Shown piece by piece: positions 58,848-64,000 of a stretch of DNA of 64,000 nucleotides. The notes under the pieces were generated by a model that worked only from the letters and a program-made list of their open reading frames with translations, did not search any database and was not told the origin of the DNA. Position 1 is the stretch's first letter, and the number at the start of each line of letters is the position of its first letter. This DNA is from Puniceicoccaceae bacterium (GTDB lineage Bacteria > Verrucomicrobiota > Verrucomicrobiia > Opitutales > JAFGAQ01): NCBI GenBank assembly GCA_028285755.1, contig JANQOQ010000006.1:496001-560000 (forward strand), given 5' to 3'. The position numbers and the translations under genes are program-made.

Positions 58848-60140
58848 ATGGCCATTTTCTTCATAAGCCTTTTTATTTTAGCTAACTTAATTCGTCCTTT
58901 TGAGTGGTTGTGGCCAGAATTGCAACAATTCCAAATCCTGGATATTCTAGTACTTTGCGCGATTTTTTTCACCGTATTAGATATGATCCAAAGACGTGAG
59001 AAATTACCGAAGGAATCTCCATGGCTTTGGCTTATGGTAGGCTTGTTTTTTTCTGTTGTTGCTTCCCACGCTTACCATACATACTTTGGGGGAATTATAG
59101 AATCCGTGAGGGATTTTGCCCGAATAGCCGTTGTTTTTATCCTAATAGTCATTAATACCAAAACACTCACACAGATTCGCTGGTTGGTATTACTATTTAT
59201 TACATCCGCTCTTGTTGTCTCCTTTCATTGTTTACTGCAAAAGTACACGGGAAGAGGTTTTGCTAATCTTGCGCCGATGGTTCACTATGTAGGTGATTGG
59301 GTTAGAACAAGATCTTACTATTTTGGAATATTCTCTGACCCAAATGATACGGCATTATTTCTTGTATCTAGTTTACCGCTTGCGTGGGCCTACTTCTGGG
59401 ACGGTACTAAAAAAATCTCATATCTCGCAATCGTTTGCGTTACGATTATCTTTCTGGCCATTATTACGACTGAATCCCGCAGCGGATTCATGGCTTTAGT
59501 ATTCTTAGCGGGTGCATACATTTTGCTCAAATTTCCAATTAACTGGTTATGGACTATTGTACCAATAGCATTCGTGGCCTTAGTCTCCGCACCTATATTG
59601 ATGGCACAGCTAGGCTGGACTGATGAATCCGCTATGGATCGCTTCAATTATTGGGGTGAGGCAAATTTTGCGTTTAAAAGCAGTCCCATCTTTGGGGTAG
59701 GATACGGATTGATTAATGACTTCACCTACCAGAGTGCTTCCGTGCATAATTCGTTTATAACTGCATATGCAGAACTCGGTGTGATAGGATACACCTTCTG
59801 GTTAGGGCTGATAATCTTTGCATTATTCGGTATGTTGCGGCTCAATAAAATGATAACGGAAACGACTGAAGATCTGCAAATACAGGCATTATCTACAGGA
59901 TTATTTGCTTCTTTGATAGCTACCTGTACATCCGGATTTTTCCTTACCCGGACCTATTATTTGCCGCTATTTATCGTTTTAGCCATTACAGCAGCACTCT
60001 ACAGTAACATGGCAAATAAATTAGGGTGGACAGTGCTCAACCAATATTGTGGATGGAGTATAAAGAATGTGTGGTTGGCGTCCGGCATATCTCTGGGCTC
60101 GATAGTTTATATCTACCTATTCATTGTTGCGCTAAACTAG
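58848..60140 (+). CDS. second O-antigen polymerase/ligase-like membrane protein
   Basis: The 430-residue protein has about eleven membrane helices and a periplasmic loop with the family-like motif SRSGFMALVFLAGAYI (about 207-222) and FKSSPIFGVGYGLINDF (about 277-293), then NSFITAYAELGVIGY (about 301-315). These are typical of Wzy/WaaL O-antigen ligase family proteins. It is shorter than the protein at 36595 and lacks the TPR-like tail. The locus thus has two such proteins, perhaps one polymerase and one ligase; which is which cannot be read from sequence. Confidence 0.82.
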   Translation: MAIFFISLFILANLIRPFEWLWPELQQFQILDILVLCAIFFTVLDMIQRREKLPKESPWLWLMVGLFFSVVASHAYHTYFGGIIESVRDFARIAVVFILIVINTKTLTQIRWLVLLFITSALVVSFHCLLQKYTGRGFANLAPMVHYVGDWVRTRSYYFGIFSDPNDTALFLVSSLPLAWAYFWDGTKKISYLAIVCVTIIFLAIITTESRSGFMALVFLAGAYILLKFPINWLWTIVPIAFVALVSAPILMAQLGWTDESAMDRFNYWGEANFAFKSSPIFGVGYGLINDFTYQSASVHNSFITAYAELGVIGYTFWLGLIIFALFGMLRLNKMITETTEDLQIQALSTGLFASLIATCTSGFFLTRTYYLPLFIVLAITAALYSNMANKLGWTVLNQYCGWSIKNVWLASGISLGSIVYIYLFIVALN

Positions 60141-60150
60141 ACGATAAGCA

Positions 60151-61344
60151 TTGCAGTTCATCTTCTTATCGAACCTTTTTCCCACTCCGGTTGAACCTCA
60201 TAAGGCTACTTTCAACTCTCGCTTGATCCATGCCATCTCCAGAGTGAACGGCAGTATGAATACCCATGTTCTTACGGTTAATTATTGGTGTCAGATAATC
60301 GATCCATTATTGAGAAAACGCAAAAAACCACCGAAACAATTTGTCTGGGGAGATTTAAATGTAGAATCAGCAGATGCATTTTACACGCCCGGTCTTTTGC
60401 GCAGTCATCATCATTGGATGTATCGTAAATCCATCGCAAATAGTTTAAGAAACTTAGTTAGAAAGGTACGAATCAATGATGAGAAGACTCACATAATGCT
60501 TGGTTTTATATACCCGGATGCAGTCGCGATGGCACCCATTTGCAAAGAACTGGGAGTCCATTACTCAGTGAGGGTAAATGGGAGTGATTTTCGTTCACGT
60601 ATTCAAAATCCGTATGCGAAGAAACTTGTATTAAAATGCTTACATGAAGCACCGCTTATTTTCTGCCCGGGAGAGATGCTTCGCGAGGACATGATTCATG
60701 AAGGCATTTCCGCAGATAAAATCCATTCATTTAATAATGGTATTGAAATAGAGGTCTTTAATTTGGGTATACGAACTAACCAACAACTCAACCAACAAAA
60801 ATCAATCGTGTTCGTAGCCAATTTGTTGGAGGTAAAGGCTCCTCAACGACTGATTCATGCGTTTACTGCCTTAAAGCAAAATCAAGCGTTTGCAGACTTA
60901 AAGTTGGATATCATTGGGGATGGCCCCTTGCGTAACTCATTGAAGGAGTTAACTCAGCATTTAAAGATCGGCGAGCAAGTTAAATTTCATGGCAGACAGC
61001 CTCCTGAAATAGTTGCGAAGTTTATGCAGCAGGCAAGCTGCCTTTGCTTATGCAGTCGATCTGAAGGGATGCCGAACGTTGTGGTGGAAGCTTTGGCGTG
61101 CGGATGCCCCGTAGTCGCCACGAATGTTGGTGAAATCCCAAACCTGATTCAGAATAAGCAAAATGGGTATATCATCCCCATAAAAGATCAGTCTGAAAAT
61201 GATATCATAGACAATTTAACTCATAATCTGGAAAGGGTACTGAACGGCAACTGGGATCATTCCAAAATATCTAATGCCATGAGCGGGTATTCCTGGGATG
61301 CTGCTGCAAGTATGATTCTGTGTGAAACCCAATCACTAAACTAG
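60151..61344 (+). CDS. GT4-type glycosyltransferase
   Basis: The 397-residue protein starts at TTG 60151 with MQFIFLSNLFPTPVEPHKATF split over strand and loop (1-21). HIMLGFIYPDAVAMAPICKELG (about 114-135) and the donor-half motifs FVANLLEVKAPQRLIHAF (about 224-241), LDIIGDGPLRNSL (about 254-266) and CSRSEGMPNVVVEALACGCPVVATNVGEI (about 302-330, with E-x7-E) are typical of GT4 enzymes. It may be a capsule or repeat-unit transferase. It is 17 bp upstream of the epimerase gene. Confidence 0.87.
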   Translation: MQFIFLSNLFPTPVEPHKATFNSRLIHAISRVNGSMNTHVLTVNYWCQIIDPLLRKRKKPPKQFVWGDLNVESADAFYTPGLLRSHHHWMYRKSIANSLRNLVRKVRINDEKTHIMLGFIYPDAVAMAPICKELGVHYSVRVNGSDFRSRIQNPYAKKLVLKCLHEAPLIFCPGEMLREDMIHEGISADKIHSFNNGIEIEVFNLGIRTNQQLNQQKSIVFVANLLEVKAPQRLIHAFTALKQNQAFADLKLDIIGDGPLRNSLKELTQHLKIGEQVKFHGRQPPEIVAKFMQQASCLCLCSRSEGMPNVVVEALACGCPVVATNVGEIPNLIQNKQNGYIIPIKDQSENDIIDNLTHNLERVLNGNWDHSKISNAMSGYSWDAAASMILCETQSLN

Positions 61345-61361
61345 TAAAGTAATCTAAAGTT

Positions 61362-62330
61362 ATGCAAACCTACTTAGTTACCGGAGCTGCCGGGTTTATT
61401 GGCTCAAACTTAGTGGAACACCTTTTAAGCGAGGGGCATCGGGTCATAGGTATGGATAGCTTTACAACCGGTCATGCCCATAACCTCGAATCCGTAAATA
61501 GCCATCCAGCATATAATTTTATAGAAGGGGACATCCGAAATCTGGAGAGCTGTCGCTCAGCTTGCGAAGAGGTCGATATCATATTGCACCAGGCAGCTTT
61601 GGGTTCTGTGCCAAGGTCAATCAACGATCCACTGACCAGTAATGAGGCGAATGTCACCGGGTTTCTCAATATGCTGATCTCGGCCAGAGACCATAATGTA
61701 AAGCGATTTGTATATGCAGCAAGTAGCTCCACCTATGGGGACAGCAAATCTATGCCCAAACAGGAGGATATTATTGGCAGGCCGCTCTCACCTTATGCAG
61801 TAACCAAGTATGTCAACGAGCTCTATGCAGACGTTTTTGCAAAAACCTATGGGATGGAGTGCATCGGACTCAGATACTTTAACGTATTTGGCCCCAGGCA
61901 GGATCCAAACGGAGCCTATGCGGCCGTCATTCCCAAGTTCATCATTCAATTCTTAAACGGCGAAAGCCCAACGATCAATGGGGATGGCTCATTCTCCCGG
62001 GATTTCACATACATAGAAAATGTGATCCAGGCCAATATGCTGGCTGCCAATACCCAAAATCCGGTGAGTATCAATCAAGTTTATAATGTTGCCTACGGAC
62101 AGCAAACCGATCTGAAAACCATGACGGAAGTACTCAAAGAGGAGCTAAGCCAGTTTCGCCCTGAGATTGCAGATATTCCGATCATTTTTGGTGAAGAGCG
62201 CAAAGGTGATGTGCCCCACTCTCTGGCAGACATAAGTAAAGCACGCGAACTTCTGGGTTATGACCCGAAGTATGACTTTAAGAAAGGCATCCAAAAGTGC
62301 GTTAAATGGTATTACGAAAACTACAGTTGA
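61362..62330 (+). CDS. UDP-N-acetylhexosamine 4-epimerase (WbpP/TviC-like)
   Basis: The 322-residue extended SDR has the NAD loop TGAAGFIGSNL (7-17) and HQAALGSVPRSINDP (about 75-89), the segment typical of WbpP/TviC-type UDP-GlcNAc/UDP-GalNAc epimerases. The active-site serines are in AASSSTYGD and the catalytic YAVTK is at about 145-149. The RYFNVFGPRQDP segment is at about 173-184. It supplies UDP-GalNAc or the corresponding uronic acid as a donor. The end overlaps the next gene by 25 bp. The exact substrate is inferred from motif similarity only. Confidence 0.82.
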   Translation: MQTYLVTGAAGFIGSNLVEHLLSEGHRVIGMDSFTTGHAHNLESVNSHPAYNFIEGDIRNLESCRSACEEVDIILHQAALGSVPRSINDPLTSNEANVTGFLNMLISARDHNVKRFVYAASSSTYGDSKSMPKQEDIIGRPLSPYAVTKYVNELYADVFAKTYGMECIGLRYFNVFGPRQDPNGAYAAVIPKFIIQFLNGESPTINGDGSFSRDFTYIENVIQANMLAANTQNPVSINQVYNVAYGQQTDLKTMTEVLKEELSQFRPEIADIPIIFGEERKGDVPHSLADISKARELLGYDPKYDFKKGIQKCVKWYYENYS

Positions 62331-63466
62331 TATTATTTACTGCTTTATTTGCTCTCGCTAATTTGCCAAATTTTCTAGTGGCGAGTGCCCAACTCAACTC
62401 TGCGAACTTTCATACATTTGAACAAAAGCATAATGCTTATTTAAATATCTGTGGCGCAGATGAAAGCTGGCTTGAGCTCGACCGTAATAGCGAAAAAATT
62501 ATACGAGTAGCCAGTGATGACGAATTACGCTCGGCCCTAGAGGAAGCTTTACCCGGCCATCATATCATCCTTGAGCCCGGGACTTACAAACCCATTCGTA
62601 CTACACTCAAAGGCACTTCTAGAAGCCCAATACGTATTTCTGCAGCGCCGCATCACTCGGCAATCTTTAAAAATGGAGTCGATGGTTTGAGCCTTAGCGA
62701 TAGCCAGTATGTGGTGATTCGCGGCTTAACCTGTAATCATAATGAACGCAGTGGCATCCATATCGTGGAGTCCAGCCATATTGCCATAAAAGATTGTGTC
62801 ACCAGGCATAATGGGCGTTGGGGCATTTTTACCGGATTCGTCGAGCACCTGATTATTGAACGCAACCTATGCACATTCTCAGCCACTGAGCATGGTATTT
62901 ATGTATCCAATAGCTCAGACTTTGTGACTATTCGGAGGAATATGGTTATGGATAACGCAGCTTCAGGCATCCAAATCAATGCAGACCGGCACATGGGGGG
63001 CGATGGGATCATCACTTACTGCATCGTTAGCAATAACGTAATCCTAAACAATGGCCTTAAAGGGGGAAGCGCCATTAATCTCGATGGCATCCAGTATACC
63101 CTGATTAGTCATAATAGTTTAATTAATAACCAGGCTGGTGGAATCGCCTTATATCAATTTGATGGAACACAAGGATCCTCCCATAATGTGGTATACAAAA
63201 ACTCCATCTACCAGGCGGTAAACGGGCGCTGGGCGATCAACATAAACAGCAATAGTATTGAAAATCAGATTATTGAAAATTATATCTACACTCAGCACGA
63301 ATGGCGTGGATCGATAAGCCTGGATGAAAGCAGTGCAGCTGGCTTTCGGTCTAGCCAGAATACCCTAAGCCCATGGTTCAGCATGGATGGTGGAGAGACA
63401 CGTATCTCTCTCAAAAAATGGAAGTCCCTGGGTTATGGTCAGGGCAGTGTAGCCCTCAACGAATAA
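62306..63466 (+). CDS. exported right-handed parallel beta-helix protein
   Basis: The 386-residue protein starts with MVLRKLQLILFTALFALANL, a signal peptide (about 1-29, SAQ). The mature part contains many beta-helix turns with the pattern VxIRGLTCNHNERSGIHI (about 136-153), and repeats such as IERNLCTF, IRRNMVMDN and ISHNSLINN. It resembles polysaccharide lyase- or C5-epimerase-like folds (PbH1 repeats). Catalytic residues cannot be assigned. It may process or modify the exported polymer. ATG 62306 is chosen over TTG 62327 because it keeps the Arg/Lys n-region of the signal. Confidence 0.8.
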   Translation: MVLRKLQLILFTALFALANLPNFLVASAQLNSANFHTFEQKHNAYLNICGADESWLELDRNSEKIIRVASDDELRSALEEALPGHHIILEPGTYKPIRTTLKGTSRSPIRISAAPHHSAIFKNGVDGLSLSDSQYVVIRGLTCNHNERSGIHIVESSHIAIKDCVTRHNGRWGIFTGFVEHLIIERNLCTFSATEHGIYVSNSSDFVTIRRNMVMDNAASGIQINADRHMGGDGIITYCIVSNNVILNNGLKGGSAINLDGIQYTLISHNSLINNQAGGIALYQFDGTQGSSHNVVYKNSIYQAVNGRWAININSNSIENQIIENYIYTQHEWRGSISLDESSAAGFRSSQNTLSPWFSMDGGETRISLKKWKSLGYGQGSVALNE

Positions 63467-64000
63467 ATGATGGTCAAAGCAATCGATAAATGGCTCTTAC
63501 CCTACCTTAAGCGGCACCTATCGCTAAAGACGCCTAAAGGACCAAAACACCTAATCCTCACAGTTTGTGACCATTATGAGCCGTTGTCTCCAAGAGCATC
63601 TAAAACTATCCAACAGGGTGAAGATCGGGTAAACCGGTGGCTCGACGAGTGGCCTGATATATCCCAGCGGCACCAAGACAGTGATGGAAAGAGCCCCGTG
63701 CATAGCATCTTTTTCCCTGCAGAAGCGCCGGAAAGGCCCGATCATTTTATACCCATGCTTGAGCCTTTGGTAACTAAAGGGCATGCGGAAATCGAAGTGC
63801 ATCTGCATCACGATGATGATACCGTGGAATCCCTTACACCGATTTTGGAAGAGTTCCGGGACTACCTCCATGAAAGAAAACTATTGGGTATCGATGCAGA
63901 CGGAAACCCGAGATACGCCTTTATTCATGGTAACTGGACGCTCTGCAATGGCAGACCCGATGGCAAATATTGCGGGGTCAATGAGGAACTTGATGTGCTG
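63467..64000 (+). CDS. polysaccharide deacetylase-like protein (truncated by window end)
   Basis: The frame is open from the ATG at 63467, directly after the preceding stop (TAAATG), to the window edge (178 codons). It contains LTVCDHYEP (about 31-39), IEVHLHHDDDT (about 109-119) and FIHGNWTLCNGRPDGKYCGVN (about 152-171, in two parts). This His/Asp pattern is found in polysaccharide-deacetylase-like proteins of exopolysaccharide clusters. Two methionines stand at the start. The remainder, including any C-terminal half, is not visible. The actual activity is untested. Confidence 0.75.
   Translation, partial: MMVKAIDKWLLPYLKRHLSLKTPKGPKHLILTVCDHYEPLSPRASKTIQQGEDRVNRWLDEWPDISQRHQDSDGKSPVHSIFFPAEAPERPDHFIPMLEPLVTKGHAEIEVHLHHDDDTVESLTPILEEFRDYLHERKLLGIDADGNPRYAFIHGNWTLCNGRPDGKYCGVNEELDVL

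Overview
The window looks like one chromosomal segment of a motile Gram-negative bacterium. It has a complete flagellar export core with stator genes, several outer-membrane and envelope genes, and a large polysaccharide locus. Gene content (fliPQR-flhBA-flhF-fliA-motAB in one block, an exosortase-type Eps locus), near absence of Shine-Dalgarno sequences and medium GC suggest Verrucomicrobiota, perhaps class Opitutae/Puniceicoccales. That placement is inference; no rRNA or tRNA gene is present to test it. Almost every gene from 2 kb onward is on the + strand.

Layout. 1-1900 (minus strand): 3'-truncated surE, the tRNA hydroxylase gene trhO, and dgkA. 2015-11370: a flagellar operon (fliP, fliQ, fliR, flhB, flhA, a degenerate flhF, a small membrane protein, fliA, motA, motB, a small cysteine protein). 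11423-16225: a tripartite exporter (TolC-like, HlyD/MacA-like, LolE-like permease, LolD-like ATPase), preceded by a cluster of DnaA-box-like repeats. 16278-18656: hpt and an orphan oligopeptide-type permease pair. 18653-20629 (minus): a YyaL-type thioredoxin-domain protein. 20900-29643: argH, gyrB, gyrA, priA. 29635-29826 (minus): a small unknown gene.

29955 to the window end is a surface-polysaccharide locus of at least 25 genes. It starts with a membrane-anchored EEP-fold protein, an acidic exported protein, an outer-membrane barrel, a Wza-like export protein, a Wzc-like tyrosine autokinase, a Wzy/WaaL-like protein and an initiating sugar-phosphate transferase. An ABC exporter (Wzm/Wzt) follows, then methyltransferases, about twelve glycosyltransferases, an acyltransferase, a Gfo/Idh/MocA-SDR fusion, a second Wzy/WaaL-like protein, a UDP-HexNAc epimerase, a parallel beta-helix protein and a truncated deacetylase-like gene. 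Components of both the Wzy-type and the ABC-type export routes are present. No Wzx flippase and no exosortase is visible, so either two polymers are made here or parts lie elsewhere. The stretch at about 42.9-49.3 kb is visibly richer in A+T than its surroundings, as expected for exchanged serotype-specific genes.

The most unusual points are: a FlhF with altered GTPase motifs and no FlhG next to it; a PriA that has lost two cysteines of one zinc site; an EEP-fold protein lacking two acidic active-site residues; a glycosyltransferase whose N-terminal motif lies upstream of any ATG/GTG/TTG; a large nested inverted repeat between divergent genes; and a DnaA-box-like triplet upstream of tolC.
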